Assembly: GCF_012726265.1 (NCBI RefSeq)
Contig: NZ_JAASAG010000001.1
Span: 1 to 64,000, forward strand
DNA: 64,000 nt
Origin: Streptomyces sp. HNM0575
GTDB lineage: Bacteria > Actinomycetota > Actinomycetes > Streptomycetales > Streptomycetaceae
Direction: 5' to 3'
Positions within the stretch are counted from its first letter, which is position 1; each line of letters begins with the position of its first letter. The notes beneath the pieces are model-generated. The model did no database searches, had not been told where the DNA came from, and saw only the letters and a list, made by a program, of their open reading frames with translations. A program made the translations under genes and the position numbers. Below, in pieces: positions 17,488 through 27,075 of the stretch.

Positions 17488-18851
17488 GCGCGGAGACTCC
17501 GTCCAGGCAGCTGCACCTCAATCTCTTCGTCTACCCGGGCGGTCACCACGAGGCCGCCTGGCGCCACAGCGCCTCCGCCGCCCCCGACCGGCTGCTGGAC
17601 GTCCGCTTCTACCAGGACCTCGCCCGCAGCGCCGAGGCCGCCGCCTTCGACGGCGTCTTCTTCGCCGACGGATCGGCGCTCGCCGACAACGTCCGCTACG
17701 CCAGCCGCTTCCGCCTCGAACCCTTCACGTGGCTGTCGGCGATCGCCGCCGCCACCGAGCGCGTCGGCCTCATCGGGACCGCGTCCACCACCTACTCCGA
17801 GCCGTACAACCTGGCGCGGCTCTTCGCCTCGCTCGACCATCTCAGCGGAGGCCGGGCGGGCTGGAACATCGTCACGACGGGAGCACCGCAGGCCGCCGGG
17901 AACTTCGGCCTAGACGCACACCCGGTGCACGCCGAACGGTACGAGCGCGCCCGCGACTTCCTCGAAGCCGTGGGCAAGCTCTGGGACAGCTGGGAGGACG
18001 ACGCGCTCGTCGCCGACCGGCACAGCGGCCTCTTCGCCGACACCGACCGCATCCACGCCGTCGACCACGAGGGGCCGCTGCTGAAGGTGCGCGGCCCGCT
18101 CAACATCCCCCGCTCCCCGCAGGGCAGACCCGTCTACGTGCAGGCGGGTTCGTCGGAGGACGGACGGGCCTTCGCCGCGCGGTACGCCGAGGCGGTCTTC
18201 ACCGCGCACCAGACGCTCCGCAGCGGCCAGGACTTCTACGCGGACATCAAGAAGCGTGCGGCCCGGCTCGGCCGTGACCCGGGGAGGCTGCTGGTGCTGC
18301 CGGGCGTCAGCCCGTTCATCGCGTCGACCGAGGCCGGGGCGCGGCGGCTGCACGACGAGTTCAACGAACTGACGCAGCCCGAGTATTCACTTCAGCTCCT
18401 CCACCGGCTCCTCGGAGTCCGCCTGACGCAGGAGGAGTTGGACGGCCCCGTACCGCGCGAGCTGATCGATACTGACGGCGAGCGCGGCAACGGCAGCCGC
18501 TTCCAGCTCGTACTCGACATCGTCGAGCGCGAACAGCCCACCGTGCGGGAGCTGTTGCACCGTCTCGCGGGCGCACGCGGCCACCGCGTCATCGCCGGCA
18601 CGCCCGAGCAGGTCGCCGACCAGCTTCAGCAGTGGTACGAGGAGGGCGCGGCCGACGGCTTCAACGTGATGCCGCCGTGGCTGCCCGGCGGCTTCGGCCT
18701 GTTCGCCGACCACGTCGTGCCGCTGCTGCGCCGGCGCGGCCTGTTCCGGGAGGCGTACACCGGCCGCACGCTGCGCGAACACTACGGACTGGACCGCCCG
18801 TCGAGCCGCTACGCGCCCCCGCGGAGCGCCGCCGCCGTGCCCGTCGGCTGA
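17484..18851 (+). CDS. LLM-class flavin-dependent monooxygenase (NtaA/SnaA/DszA type)
   Basis: This 455-aa reduced-FMN-dependent TIM-barrel oxygenase has hallmark segments LNLFVYPGGHHEAAWRH at the start, TWLSAIAAATERVGLIGTAS, FASLDHLSGGRAGWNIVTT and RPVYVQAGSSEDGRAFAARYAE. The family oxidises nitrilotriacetate, dibenzothiophene sulfone, alkanesulfonates or similar substrates and needs a separate flavin reductase, which is not in this window. Location in the ABC operon (4-nt overlap with the ATPase gene) suggests it attacks the imported compound, probably to release sulfite. Confidence 0.88.
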   Translation: MSAETPSRQLHLNLFVYPGGHHEAAWRHSASAAPDRLLDVRFYQDLARSAEAAAFDGVFFADGSALADNVRYASRFRLEPFTWLSAIAAATERVGLIGTASTTYSEPYNLARLFASLDHLSGGRAGWNIVTTGAPQAAGNFGLDAHPVHAERYERARDFLEAVGKLWDSWEDDALVADRHSGLFADTDRIHAVDHEGPLLKVRGPLNIPRSPQGRPVYVQAGSSEDGRAFAARYAEAVFTAHQTLRSGQDFYADIKKRAARLGRDPGRLLVLPGVSPFIASTEAGARRLHDEFNELTQPEYSLQLLHRLLGVRLTQEELDGPVPRELIDTDGERGNGSRFQLVLDIVEREQPTVRELLHRLAGARGHRVIAGTPEQVADQLQQWYEEGAADGFNVMPPWLPGGFGLFADHVVPLLRRRGLFREAYTGRTLREHYGLDRPSSRYAPPRSAAAVPVG

Positions 18852-18862
18852 CCGCGCCCGTC

Positions 18863-18907
18863 GGCCGAACCGGCCGAACCGGCCGAACCGGCCGAACCGG
18901 CCGAACC
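18863..18907 (+). repeat. Five tandem copies of the 9-mer GGCCGAACC
   Basis: Five exact head-to-tail copies lie between the monooxygenase and carbonic anhydrase genes, followed by a degenerate copy (GGACGCATC). A 9-bp period would preserve a reading frame, but no gene covers it. It looks like a simple slippage repeat. Confidence 0.85.
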
Positions 18908-18975
18908 GGACGCATCAGCCCCGTCAGCCGCATCGGCTGAACCGCACGGGGGATCACGGAAGAGATGGAGCAGAC

Positions 18976-19464
18976 ATGAGCGCCACCGATGACTTCCTCG
19001 CCAACAACGACTCCTACGCGGCCGCCTTCGAGGGCCCGCTGCCCCTGCCGCCCGCGCGGCAGACCGCCGTGGTCGCATGCATGGACGCCCGGCTCAACCC
19101 CTACGGCGTGCTGGGCCTCCAAGAGGGCGAAGCGCACGTCATCCGCAACGCGGGCGGAGTCGTCACCGACGACGTGATCCGCTCGCTCGCCATCAGCCAA
19201 CGGCTGCTCGGCACGCGGGAGATCATCCTCATCCACCACACCGACTGCGGCATGCTCACCTTCGCCGACGACGACTTCAAACGGCAGATCGAGGAGGACG
19301 CCGGGTTCCGCCCGCCGTGGTCGCCGGAGGCCTTCCCCGAACTCGACACGGACGTACGGCAGTCGGTGAAGCGCATCTCCGCGAACCCGTTCGTGCCGCA
19401 CAAGGACTCCGTACGCGGCTTCGTCTTCGACGTCGCGGACGGCCGCCTCCGCGAGGTCGCCTGA
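18976..19464 (+). CDS. Beta-class carbonic anhydrase
   Basis: This 162-aa zinc enzyme interconverts CO2 and bicarbonate. Likely zinc ligands are C35, H88 and C91 (VVACMDARLNP and HHTDCGM), with the D37-R39 dyad conserved. RNAGGVVTDDVIRSL is the classical beta-CA segment. It resembles the short actinobacterial CAs (Rv1284 type). It lies 124 bp after the monooxygenase gene on the same strand and could be co-transcribed. The functional link to sulfur metabolism is unclear. Confidence 0.9.
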   Translation: MSATDDFLANNDSYAAAFEGPLPLPPARQTAVVACMDARLNPYGVLGLQEGEAHVIRNAGGVVTDDVIRSLAISQRLLGTREIILIHHTDCGMLTFADDDFKRQIEEDAGFRPPWSPEAFPELDTDVRQSVKRISANPFVPHKDSVRGFVFDVADGRLREVA

Positions 19465-19596
19465 CGGCGGCGGCCCGCCGCAGCGGGCCGCCGCCGACCA
19501 GCCGGAGTTCAGGGGGTGCTCAGGGCCACCCGGAGTTCAAGGCTGCCCGGACAGCCCGGAGTTCAGGGTCACCCGGACCTCAGGGCCACTCGGAAC

Positions 19597-20964
19597 TCAC
19601 GGCTGCCCGGACAGCTGCGAGCACTCCGAGGCCGCGCTCTGCCCGGAGAGCCGGTCCGTGAGCCAGGAGATCGCCTCGCCCTGGTCCACCAGCAGCGGCG
19701 CGAGGTGGTTGGTGAGCAGCTTGTCCCCGAGGTTGGGCAGCTGGACGGGCTTGTACGTCACGTCCGCGCCCTTCTTGCACCAGTCCACCGCCAGCCGGCG
19801 TGCCTGCTCGTGCCCCACGATGTCGTCCTGCGTGCCGGTCGCCACACGCACGGGCGCCTCGGGCTTCAGCGAACCGAGGCGCTGCTCTTCCAGCGTCGCC
19901 CGGAGCTTCGGCTCGTCGGCGATGATCTCGGTGAGGGACTTGCCGCTGGTCGTCCACTCCTCGCTGTGCTGGAAGCCGTAGGTGAAGACCGCGTCGCCCG
20001 TGCACCGCGTGGAGAGGTCCTTGAGGGCGGCCCTGCCCGCGGAGTTGATGTTCCTGTCGGCGACCTCCTTCAGCGACGGGTCGGACTGGAGGAAGCCGTT
20101 GACGGACCACGCCAGGGCACCCGTCAGCGCGCTGCCGTCGATGCCCTTCACCACCTCGGCCAGGTCCGCGGGCGGCGCTCCGGCGTAGGCGCCAGCGAGC
20201 TCGACGTCGGGCGCGTACGAGGGCTGGAGCTCGGCCGCGGCGGCGCTGGCCCCGCCGCCCTGGCTGTAGCCGTACAGCCCGACGCGCGAGTCAGCGCCGA
20301 CCGACGCCCCGTCCAGCCTGCGGGCGGCGCGCACCGCGTCCAGCACCGCATGCCCCTCGTCGCGCCGGTCGACGTAGGTGTGCAGCCGGTCGGTCGCGCC
20401 GAGGCCCGCGTAGTCGGTGAGCACCACGGCGACGCCGGCGGACAGCAGCCGGTAGATCGCCAGATCCTCGTAACCGACGGACACGGAGCGTCCGTCGAAC
20501 GAGAGCGGATGCTCCAGCGCCAGCGAGGCGGCGCACTGGTCGCCCTGTCCCATCGTGCCCGGTGCAAGCGCGATCACCGGGCGGGGGCCGCCGCCCTTCC
20601 ACTCGGCGGACGGCTCGACATAGGCGCCGGTCACCGCGACCGGATTCCCGTTGGAATCGGTGGACTTGTACATCAGACGGGTCGCCTCGCCCGGCAGCGG
20701 ACCGCGCGGACCGGGCAGGCTCAGCGGCAGAGGCAGCGGCTCGGAGCGGACCAAGTCGCCGTTCCTCTGCGGCAGTTGCGCAGGTGGATCGTAGAACGCC
20801 GGTACGTCGGCGCTCGGCACGGACGGCTGTTCCGGCCCGTCGGCCGCGCCCGCCGGTACGGCCTGCGCGCCCAGGCAGGCGAGGGCGGCGACCGCGACGG
20901 CCGCCAGCCGTGCGGTGCGGCCGAGGCCCGTGCGGGCGCGGAGGTTCCTGGACACCTGTCCCAT
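19597..20964 (-). CDS. Secreted lipase-family alpha/beta hydrolase
   Basis: This 455-aa protein has a signal peptide (about 1-40, ending AVPAGA) and an alpha/beta hydrolase domain with nucleophile S234 in GYSQGG. VIALAPGTMGQGDQCAAS and AVVLTDYAGLGA are typical of the secretory lipase (LIP, PF03583) family. The Asp/His of the triad would lie near GTQDDIVGHEQ and TNHLAPL. The ATG at 20964 is chosen because GGGGAGAG precedes it and the signal peptide starts right after; the frame continues upstream without support. It probably acts on extracellular esters. No operon partner. Confidence 0.88.
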   Translation of the reverse strand: MGQVSRNLRARTGLGRTARLAAVAVAALACLGAQAVPAGAADGPEQPSVPSADVPAFYDPPAQLPQRNGDLVRSEPLPLPLSLPGPRGPLPGEATRLMYKSTDSNGNPVAVTGAYVEPSAEWKGGGPRPVIALAPGTMGQGDQCAASLALEHPLSFDGRSVSVGYEDLAIYRLLSAGVAVVLTDYAGLGATDRLHTYVDRRDEGHAVLDAVRAARRLDGASVGADSRVGLYGYSQGGGASAAAAELQPSYAPDVELAGAYAGAPPADLAEVVKGIDGSALTGALAWSVNGFLQSDPSLKEVADRNINSAGRAALKDLSTRCTGDAVFTYGFQHSEEWTTSGKSLTEIIADEPKLRATLEEQRLGSLKPEAPVRVATGTQDDIVGHEQARRLAVDWCKKGADVTYKPVQLPNLGDKLLTNHLAPLLVDQGEAISWLTDRLSGQSAASECSQLSGQP

Positions 20965-21124
20965 CGCTCTCTCCCCTCGCCGTGCTCGTTCACGGAGTGG
21001 GGGAACGCTAAGCGCAAGCGCGTACCACCGGTAACCCATCGGTAGGTTACGTACAAGTAACTATTGCTCGACTCAACTGTCCGGCCGGCTCGCCGGGTAC
21101 GGCCAGCCCCCGCCGGGAGGGTCG

Positions 21125-22495
21125 TCAACCCGCCCGTCGGGCACGCCACTTGAGTCGGACGACGGCCGACGACGCCGCGGCCGCGGCGAGAACCGCGGCG
21201 CACGGCGGCACCGTGAACGCCGCCGGCGGCGGCAGGAGATCGGCCACCCGGCCCGCCGTGGCCGACCCCGTCGCGATGCCGCTCAGCAGCGCGGTCACCG
21301 CCCAGGTCATGCCCTCGTTCAACCGCGCCGCCGGAACGGTCGACTGGATCAGCGTCATGCCGGTCACCATCGCGGGCGCCGTCCCCATCCCGGCGACCAG
21401 CAGCGCCGCACCGAGCAGCACGAGGCTCCCGCTGCTCGCGGCGGCGAACGACACCAGCGCCAGCACCGCCACCACGCCCACGCACAGCGCGAACCGCCGC
21501 GTCATCGAACCCTCCGGCGGCCGTACCGCACCGACGACGAGCCCCGCCACCGCCGAGCCCGCGGCGTGGAAGGCGAGCACGACGCCCGCCGCGCCCTGCT
21601 GCCCGCGCCCGTCGGCGAAGGCGATCGTGGCGACCTCCATCGACCCGAAGACGACGCCGATGCCCAGGAAGGCGCCCAACAGCGGGGCGAGGGCGGGCAG
21701 TCGGAGAGAAGGAGCGGAACGGTCACCGGCCTCCCGCGTCACGGGCGGTTCGGTGGCGCGCTGCGCCGTGAAGATCCCCATGCCCGCGAGCAGCAGCACG
21801 GCCCCCGCCAACGTCCCCGATTCCGGGAAGAGTCCGGTGCACAGCAGCGCCGCCAGCGGCGGACCGGCCACGAAGCACAGCTCGTCCGCGGCCTGTTCGA
21901 AGGAGTTCGCCGTGTGCCTGGCGGCCGGGTCGGCACGGAAGAGATGCGCCCAGCGCGCCCGCGACATCCCACCGGTGTTGGGCGTGGTCGCGGTCGGCAA
22001 GTACGAGGCGAACAGCGCCCAGTCGGGCGCCCCGAACCGTACGCACGCGGCGAGCGCCAGCGCCCCCGCCGCCGCGATCAGGGCCGCGGGCAGGGCGATC
22101 CGCGCCTGCCCGTGCCGGTCGACCAGCCGCGCGGTGAGCGGACCGACGACGGCGGTCGCGGCGAGTCCCGTCGCGGTGACGGCGCCCGCCAGCGCGTACG
22201 AGCCACGCGTGCTCGCGATCATGATCACGGCGGAGACGGAGAGCATCCCCATGGGCAGCCGGGCGAGCATGTTCCCGACGGTGAACGCGCGGGCCCCGGG
22301 CACGGCGAACAGCCTTGCGTACGGCGCGAGTCGGCCCGCCGTGAGACGCGGACGGCGCGCTGCCCGTGCGGGGCCGCCCGTGGCCCCGGGCCGGGCGATG
22401 AGCGTATGGCCGGTCACGCCCAGGAAGAGCGAGCCGTCCCGGGCCGGGCGGGGAACGCGCCGGCCATGACTGCGGTGGACGTGACTCGGCGGCAT
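21125..22495 (-). CDS. MFS transporter, drug/sugar efflux-like
   Basis: This protein of about 456 residues has 12 predicted membrane helices (for example GSYALAGAVTATGLAATAVVGPL and LLGAFLGIGVVFGSMEVATIAF). The sequence around the middle loop (SRARWAHLF) and the helix content place it in the MFS, but the substrate is unclear. The start is uncertain: ATG 22495 gives an Arg-rich N-terminus, and the frame is open to 22600. The first helix begins only about 60 residues later, so a start further downstream (GTG near 22417) is possible. Confidence 0.75.
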   Translation of the reverse strand: MPPSHVHRSHGRRVPRPARDGSLFLGVTGHTLIARPGATGGPARAARRPRLTAGRLAPYARLFAVPGARAFTVGNMLARLPMGMLSVSAVIMIASTRGSYALAGAVTATGLAATAVVGPLTARLVDRHGQARIALPAALIAAAGALALAACVRFGAPDWALFASYLPTATTPNTGGMSRARWAHLFRADPAARHTANSFEQAADELCFVAGPPLAALLCTGLFPESGTLAGAVLLLAGMGIFTAQRATEPPVTREAGDRSAPSLRLPALAPLLGAFLGIGVVFGSMEVATIAFADGRGQQGAAGVVLAFHAAGSAVAGLVVGAVRPPEGSMTRRFALCVGVVAVLALVSFAAASSGSLVLLGAALLVAGMGTAPAMVTGMTLIQSTVPAARLNEGMTWAVTALLSGIATGSATAGRVADLLPPPAAFTVPPCAAVLAAAAASSAVVRLKWRARRAG

Positions 22496-22616
22496 GCCCA
22501 CCAGGCTCGCGGTCAACGTCTCGGGGGCCAACCGGTTTTCGCGCGGGCGGAGCCGGCGGGCAAGCGGGCAGTGGTTGCGGCGTGACCCCGGAAGGATCAC
22601 GCGGGCTGGATTCGGC

Positions 22617-22634
22617 TTGTCACCGTGTTGTCAC
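22617..22634. promoter_or_regulatory. Direct repeat TTGTCAC-N4-TTGTCAC in an AT-rich region before matA
   Basis: Two copies of TTGTCAC start 11 bp apart (22617 and 22628), one helical turn. They are followed by about 70 bp of unusually AT-rich DNA (22640-22710), the most AT-rich stretch in this part of the window. It lies between the divergent MFS and matA genes and is a plausible regulator site and promoter region. Confidence 0.4.
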
Positions 22635-22753
22635 AGCACTGTCCAATGAATAGGCAAAAAACCCTACTAGTCACTTTTATCCCTTCACATCTCCGATACA
22701 TTTTCTCCCTCGATCAGGAGGGGGCGTGCTCACCCAGGGTGGGAGGGCGCGAA

Positions 22754-23476
22754 GTGAACATGGCAGACAACTCCGAGGGGCAGCCGGGCAGCGGCACCGC
22801 CCCCGTCTTCGTGGACAACAGCGGTGGCAGGCGGCGCACTTGGCGCCGTCTCGGTCTGGCGGCGGGCGCCGTCGGCGGCGGCTACGCGCTCGTCGTGGCG
22901 CTGAGCATGATCGGTGGAAGCTCCGACGCCCCCTGGGGAGTGCTGATTCCGGGAGCGGACGACGGCTCGGCTGTGCGCGTCATACCGGAGGGAGACGACG
23001 GGGCGGCGCGGAAGCAGCCGCCGGGGCCGGCGACGGGTACGGGCGAGCCGGGCTCCGGCGCCTCCGCCTCGGCGGGCGCGCCGGGCGCCGACGGAGCGCG
23101 TACGCGGGGCGGTTCGTCCGCGAAGGACGCGCAGGCGGACGCAGCCGGCGCCGCGACCGCCGGCAGGAAGTCTGCCGGCAGCGGCCAGGCAGCCACCGCC
23201 GGCGGGGGCGGCAACGGCGGTACGGCGGGCGCCGACGGCGGCCAGGGCGGCGGCGGTTCGGTCCTTGGGCCCGCAGACCCGCCCGCCGAGCCCGCGAGCG
23301 GCGGGGCCGGCGGCTCCACCGGCGGCGTTCCCGAGGATCCGGGGACGGCACCGGACGACCCGTCCCCCTCGCCGTCCCCGTCCGAGAGCGGCGGCCTGCT
23401 GGGCGGCCTCCTCGGCCAGCTCACCGGCAGCGCGTCCGGTGCCGGAGGCGACACCGACGCGGCAGGTGCCGGATGA
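22754..23476 (+). CDS. matA: Putative membrane-anchored low-complexity protein of the mycelial aggregation locus (MatA-like)
   Basis: This protein of about 240 residues has a short N-terminal cytoplasmic part, one membrane helix (LGLAAGAVGGGYALVVALSMIGG, about 34-56), and then a long extracellular Gly/Ala/Ser/Pro-rich region without recognisable domains (SPSPSPSES near the end). GTG 22754 fits the GGGAGGG site 6 nt upstream; ATG 22760 is the alternative. Its stop overlaps the start of matB (ATGA). The name comes from its place directly upstream of a deacetylase-glycosyltransferase fusion, the arrangement of matA-matB. The sequence itself is low in information. Confidence 0.65.
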   Translation: MNMADNSEGQPGSGTAPVFVDNSGGRRRTWRRLGLAAGAVGGGYALVVALSMIGGSSDAPWGVLIPGADDGSAVRVIPEGDDGAARKQPPGPATGTGEPGSGASASAGAPGADGARTRGGSSAKDAQADAAGAATAGRKSAGSGQAATAGGGGNGGTAGADGGQGGGGSVLGPADPPAEPASGGAGGSTGGVPEDPGTAPDDPSPSPSPSESGGLLGGLLGQLTGSASGAGGDTDAAGAG

Positions 23477-25731
23477 GGCACAGGCACGCGGCGGCCCGGC
23501 CCCGGCGCCCCCGGCTGCCCCTGCGTTACCTGCTGCCGTCCGTACTGCTCGTCGTCGTCGTGGTGATGCTGCTGCTGCGCGGCTACGTGCACAGCGAATT
23601 CCTCGCCGACCACCGGGTGCGTCCACCGGCCCCGACCGGCACCGTGCCCGAGGAGGTTCTCTCGGGCGGGCCGGTGCTCGACGCGCGCGGTGAGAAGCCC
23701 GTCAGCCACCGCGTGCCGGACCGAAAGATCGTGCTCACCTTCGACGACGGCCCCGACCCGGAGTGGACGCCGAAGATCCTCGACAAGCTCGCCCAACACC
23801 ACGCGCACGCCGTCTTCTTCGTCACCGGCACCATGACGGCGCGCTACCCGGACCTGGTGCGGCGGATGGTCGACGAGGGCCACGAGGTCGGGCTGCACAC
23901 CTTCAACCACCCGGATCTCTCCTACCAGCCGGCCTCCCGGGTCGATCGTGAACTCGCCCAGAGCCAGCTCGCGTTGGCGGGCGCGGCGGGAATACGTACG
24001 TCCCTGTTCAGGCCGCCCTACTCCTCGACGGCCGACGCCATCGACGACAAGTCGTGGCCCGTGATCCGCGAGGTCGCCGGGCGGGGCTACATCAACGCGT
24101 TCATCGACACCGACAGCGAGGACTGGGCACGTCCCGGAGTCGGCGAGATCGTGCGGCGCGCGATGCCGCGGCAGCCCGGAAAGGGAGCGGTCGTGCTGCT
24201 GCACGACTCCGGCGGCGACCGTTCGCAGACGGTGGCCGCCCTGGACCGGCTGATCCCCGAACTGCGAGCGCGTGGTTACGAATTCCCGCGGCTGACCGAG
24301 GCGTTGGGCGCCCCCAGCCCCCATACCGCCGTGCACGGGCCGCAGTTGTGGAAGGGCCGCGCCTTCGTCGGCGCGGTCGGCGTGTCCGAAAGCGTCATGG
24401 GCGTGCTCGTGGTGGCGCTGATCGTCGTCGGGTCCCTGGTCGTCGCCCGGTTCGCGATGATGCTCGTACTGTCGGCGGTGCATGCGCGGCGCGATCGGCG
24501 AAGGCGCCGGCACGACGGCACCCGCCCCCCGGTGACGCGGCCCGTGAGCGTGCTGGTGCCCGCGTACAACGAACGCGAGTGCATCGCGAACACCGTGCGC
24601 TCGCTCGTCGCGAGCGACCACCCGCTCGAAGTGATCGTCATCGACGACGGCTCGACGGACGGCACCGCCGCCATCGTCGAATCCCTCGGTCTGCCCGGCG
24701 TGCGCGTGCTGCGCCAGGCCAACGCGGGCAAGGCGGCGGCCCTCAACAACGGCCTGCGGCACGCCTGTTACGACCTGATCGTGATGATGGACGGCGACAC
24801 CGTCTTCGAGCCGTCCACGGTGCGCGAACTGGTGCAGCCCTTCGCGGAGCCTTCCCCCGCCTCCGGCGGGAAGGCCGCGAGAGTGGGCGCCGTCGCCGGC
24901 AACGCCAAGGTGGGCAACCGGGGCAGACTCATCGGCGCATGGCAGCACATCGAGTACGTGATGGGCTTCAACCTCGACCGCCGCATGTACGACGTACTGC
25001 GGTGCATGCCCACCATCCCCGGCGCCGTCGGCGCGTTCCGGCGGGAGGCGCTGTTGCGGGTGGGCGGAATGAGCGACGACACGCTCGCCGAGGACACCGA
25101 CGTCACGATGGCGCTGCAACGCGACGGCTGGCGCGTGGTGTACGAGGAGCGTGCGCGGGCCTGGACAGAGGCGCCCGGGAGCGTGAGACAGCTCTGGTCG
25201 CAGCGCTACCGCTGGAGCTACGGCACCATGCAGGCGATCTGGAAGCACCGGCGGTCCGTGCTGGAGCGCGGCCCGTCGGGGCACTTCGGACGGGTCGGGC
25301 TGCCTCTGGTGACGATGTTCACGGTCGTCGCGCCGCTGCTGGCGCCGCTGATCGACGTGTTCCTCGTCTATGGGCTGGTCTTCGGGCCGACGCTGCGCAC
25401 GGCGGCGGCGTGGCTGGGCGTGCTGGCGGTGCAGGCGGTGTGCGCGGCGTATGCGTTCCGCCTGGACCGGGAGCGGATGACGCCTCTGCTGACGCTTCCG
25501 CTCCAGCAGTTGCTCTACCGGCAGTTGATGTACGTCGTGCTCATGCAGTCCTGGATCACGGCGCTCACGGGCGGGCGGCTGAGCTGGCAGAAGCTGCGGC
25601 GTACGGGGTTGCTGGGCGCGGCTCCGAGAGGACGGGCGGGACCGGCGGATGAGCCGGCGGTACCCGGGCCGGGAGCGTCAGGAGCAGCGCCGGGCGACCG
25701 GCGTGCACCCGAGAGGAGCGCCGTCGGATGA
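23473..25731 (+). CDS. matB: Bifunctional polysaccharide deacetylase / family 2 glycosyltransferase (MatB-like)
   Basis: This 752-aa fusion begins with an N-terminal membrane helix (about 18-37), so the next domain is extracellular. That domain is a NodB-type deacetylase with metal-binding D91-D92 (TFDDGPDP) and H142xxxH146 (HTFNH), ending near LLHDSGGD. A second helix (about 305-335) is followed by a cytoplasmic GT2 domain from about 357 with VIDDGSTDG, MMDGDT, AEDTDVTM and the processive-synthase motif QRYRW (577-581). C-terminal membrane helices complete it. The combination matches a machine that makes and partly deacetylates poly-beta-1,6-GlcNAc; MatAB is known to produce such a polymer for hyphal aggregation in Streptomyces. 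The acyltransferase gene overlaps its end by 4 nt. Confidence 0.88.
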   Translation: MRHRHAAARPRRPRLPLRYLLPSVLLVVVVVMLLLRGYVHSEFLADHRVRPPAPTGTVPEEVLSGGPVLDARGEKPVSHRVPDRKIVLTFDDGPDPEWTPKILDKLAQHHAHAVFFVTGTMTARYPDLVRRMVDEGHEVGLHTFNHPDLSYQPASRVDRELAQSQLALAGAAGIRTSLFRPPYSSTADAIDDKSWPVIREVAGRGYINAFIDTDSEDWARPGVGEIVRRAMPRQPGKGAVVLLHDSGGDRSQTVAALDRLIPELRARGYEFPRLTEALGAPSPHTAVHGPQLWKGRAFVGAVGVSESVMGVLVVALIVVGSLVVARFAMMLVLSAVHARRDRRRRRHDGTRPPVTRPVSVLVPAYNERECIANTVRSLVASDHPLEVIVIDDGSTDGTAAIVESLGLPGVRVLRQANAGKAAALNNGLRHACYDLIVMMDGDTVFEPSTVRELVQPFAEPSPASGGKAARVGAVAGNAKVGNRGRLIGAWQHIEYVMGFNLDRRMYDVLRCMPTIPGAVGAFRREALLRVGGMSDDTLAEDTDVTMALQRDGWRVVYEERARAWTEAPGSVRQLWSQRYRWSYGTMQAIWKHRRSVLERGPSGHFGRVGLPLVTMFTVVAPLLAPLIDVFLVYGLVFGPTLRTAAAWLGVLAVQAVCAAYAFRLDRERMTPLLTLPLQQLLYRQLMYVVLMQSWITALTGGRLSWQKLRRTGLLGAAPRGRAGPADEPAVPGPGASGAAPGDRRAPERSAVG

Positions 25732-27047
25732 GCGGGAACCCGGTGCAGCCGCGCCCAGGGGTCCATGCGACGGCGGAGCCGCAGGCGCCCGTGCGGCCCA
25801 AGGAGCCCGTGCGGCCGCAGGCGCCGGTGGGCGCACCCGCCGCCGGACCGGCACCCGTGCGCGACCGCTATCTCGACCTGCTGCGCGCCCTCGCTCTGGT
25901 GCGCGTCGTCGTCTACCACACCTTCGGCTTCGCCTGGCTGACGTTCCTCTTCCCGTCCATGGGCGTGATGTTCGCGCTCGCCGGTTCCCTGACGGCCCGC
26001 TCGCTGGCCCGGCCCGCACTCGGCGTCGTACGCGGCAGGGTGCGCCGTCTCCTGCTGCCGATGTGGCTGTACGGGGCCGCGCTGCTCGGCGTGCTGTTCG
26101 TACAGGGATGGCGGCCCTGGCACGAGCCCGGTGGTGCGCTGCGGATGCTGTGCTGGCTCGTGCCGCTGGGCAGCCCGCCCTATCCCGAGGAGATCGGAGG
26201 CAACGGCGGCCTGCTGGACGTCACTTGGGCGATGGAGGCGGCCGGTCCCCTGTGGTACCTGCGGGCCTATCTGTGGTTCGTGCTCGCCTCGCCGCTGCTG
26301 CTGCGCGCCTTCCGGCGGCTGCGGTGGGCGACGCTGCTCGCGCCGCTCGCGCTGACCGCCGTCATCGGCACGGGCCTCGTCCGCGTGCCCGGTGAGACCG
26401 GCGAGGCGGTGACGGACTTCGCGGTCTACGGCTCCTGCTGGCTGCTGGGCTTCGCCCACCACGACGGTCTGCTGCGGCGGTTTCCCGTCCGCGCGGTGGC
26501 CGTGGCGGCGCCCGTGGCGATGGCGGCGGGCACGTGGTGGGCGTGCACACACCCCGGCGAGGACGGTCTCGACCTCAACGGCATTCCGCTCGGACAGGCC
26601 CTGTGGTCGTTCGGGTTCTGTGCGGTGCTGCTGCGCGTCAGCCCGTCCTGGCACCGGCTGCCGGGGCCGCTGCGCCTGCTGGAGCGCCCCGTCACGCTGG
26701 CCAACTCCCGTGCCGTCACGCTCTACCTGTGGCACCAGCCGGCACTGATCGCGACGGTGCCGCTGCTGGATCTGCTGTGGCGGATACCCGCGGTCGGCGA
26801 CTCGGAGTCCGTGTCGCGAGCGGTGGAGAGCTCCTACGACGTGCTGATGTTCCTGGCCGTGTGGCCGCTGGCGGGGCTGCTGCTCGCGGCGTTCGGATGG
26901 GCGGAGGACCTGGCGGCACGGCGACCGGTCCGGCTGTGGCCCCGTACGAAGACACCGCCGGGACGGCCGCCCGGCACGGAGGCAGCCGGCTCCACGCACG
27001 CCGGGCCTCCTGCGCCACGGCTCACCGGCGCCCGCCGCCCCACGTGA
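25728..27047 (+). CDS. Membrane acyltransferase (acyltransferase family 3)
   Basis: This 439-aa protein has about ten membrane helices. YLDLLRALALVRVVVYHTFGFAW contains the conserved Arg and the catalytic His of family 3 acyltransferases, which transfer acetyl or succinyl groups to extracellular glycans. The N-terminal 45 residues are Pro/Val-rich and probably disordered. ATG overlaps the matB stop (ATGA), so it is translationally coupled to matB and likely O-acylates the polymer made by MatB. That substrate link is inferred from the operon. Confidence 0.85.
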   Translation: MSGNPVQPRPGVHATAEPQAPVRPKEPVRPQAPVGAPAAGPAPVRDRYLDLLRALALVRVVVYHTFGFAWLTFLFPSMGVMFALAGSLTARSLARPALGVVRGRVRRLLLPMWLYGAALLGVLFVQGWRPWHEPGGALRMLCWLVPLGSPPYPEEIGGNGGLLDVTWAMEAAGPLWYLRAYLWFVLASPLLLRAFRRLRWATLLAPLALTAVIGTGLVRVPGETGEAVTDFAVYGSCWLLGFAHHDGLLRRFPVRAVAVAAPVAMAAGTWWACTHPGEDGLDLNGIPLGQALWSFGFCAVLLRVSPSWHRLPGPLRLLERPVTLANSRAVTLYLWHQPALIATVPLLDLLWRIPAVGDSESVSRAVESSYDVLMFLAVWPLAGLLLAAFGWAEDLAARRPVRLWPRTKTPPGRPPGTEAAGSTHAGPPAPRLTGARRPT

Positions 27048-27075
27048 GCGCAAGGTTTCCCGTACGACACCTCAC

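Noticed and set aside
22882..25284. 800-codon open frame on the minus strand opposite matA-matB
   Set aside because: matB on the plus strand has clear deacetylase and GT2 motifs. The antisense product is composition-driven.
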